A DNA stretch of 7,036 nucleotides from Pseudomonadota bacterium (GTDB lineage: Bacteria > Pseudomonadota > Gammaproteobacteria > SZUA-229). The stretch spans positions 1-7,036 of the forward strand of contig JADFWE010000239.1 of NCBI GenBank assembly GCA_015222915.1, in the 5' to 3' direction. A program made the position numbers and the translations under genes. Below are positions 6,954 to 7,036 of the stretch, in pieces. Below the pieces are notes generated by a model. That model ran no database searches and had not been told where the DNA came from. It saw only the letters and a list, made by a program, of their open reading frames with translations. Positions within the stretch are counted from its first letter, which is position 1; every line of letters starts with the position of its first letter.

Positions 6954-7036
6954 TTGACACATAGGCGACATCCACAAGGATTAAAAAACTTCACCGCCGA
7001 GGCGCAGAGACGCCGAGGAAAAGCTTTTAGTTTTCG
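6954..7036 (+). repeat. Further copy of the post-stop repeat module, cut by window end
   Basis: Starting 17 bases after the ubiA stop, the sequence runs TTGACACA (6954-6961), TTAAAAAACTTCACC (6981-6995), a purine-rich GCCGAGGCGCAGAGACGCCG tract, GAGGAAAAG and TTTTCG. The same order of blocks occurs after aroE (2656 onward) and, on the other strand, after the EAL gene (3016 downward). The purine tract differs in detail (CACCGCCGAGG here, CACCACAGAGG there). By analogy an inverted second arm may lie beyond the window. Confidence 0.65.

Overview
The window looks like chromosomal DNA from a gammaproteobacterium of intermediate GC content. This rests on an AroE and a UbiA that read like the E. coli proteins, a HemB of the metal-site type without zinc cysteines that is typical of Proteobacteria such as Pseudomonas, and a YrdA-type gamma carbonic anhydrase. 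I cannot name a genus. Most of the window is ordinary housekeeping sequence. The unusual material is in the gaps between genes, which carry elaborate palindromic repeats.

Layout. Bases 1-422 (minus strand) hold the start of an exported DUF302-type protein cut by the window edge. Bases 446-607 are a MITE-like element, with terminal inverted repeats around a chain of hairpins, placed between this gene and the divergent hemB. hemB (727-1758) and aroE (1782-2645) form a plus-strand pair. Bases 2655-3017 are a dense composite repeat filling the convergent gap between aroE and a minus-strand GAF-GGDEF-EAL gene (3025-4977). Upstream of that gene is a gamma-carbonic anhydrase-like gene (5171-5701, minus), which diverges from ubiA (5794-6936, plus) across a 92-bp gap holding candidate promoters for both. 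The last 80 bases begin another copy of the repeat module seen after aroE.

Function. HemB makes porphobilinogen for heme. AroE makes shikimate, which leads to chorismate. UbiA prenylates 4-hydroxybenzoate, itself made from chorismate, on the way to ubiquinone. The housekeeping genes therefore feed respiratory cofactor and aromatic synthesis, although only hemB-aroE look co-transcribed. The GAF-GGDEF-EAL protein is predicted to be a cytosolic c-di-GMP phosphodiesterase: its EAL site is intact and its GGDEF motif is degenerate (GGDVF).

Most notable points: (1) a repeat module that starts 8-18 bases after the stop codons of three different genes, always reading away from the gene; (2) the five-hairpin element between the DUF302 gene and hemB; (3) an N-terminal extension of roughly 87 residues on UbiA with no recognisable domain; (4) the degenerate GGDEF domain fused to an intact EAL domain. 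I did not find a convincing new multi-gene system.
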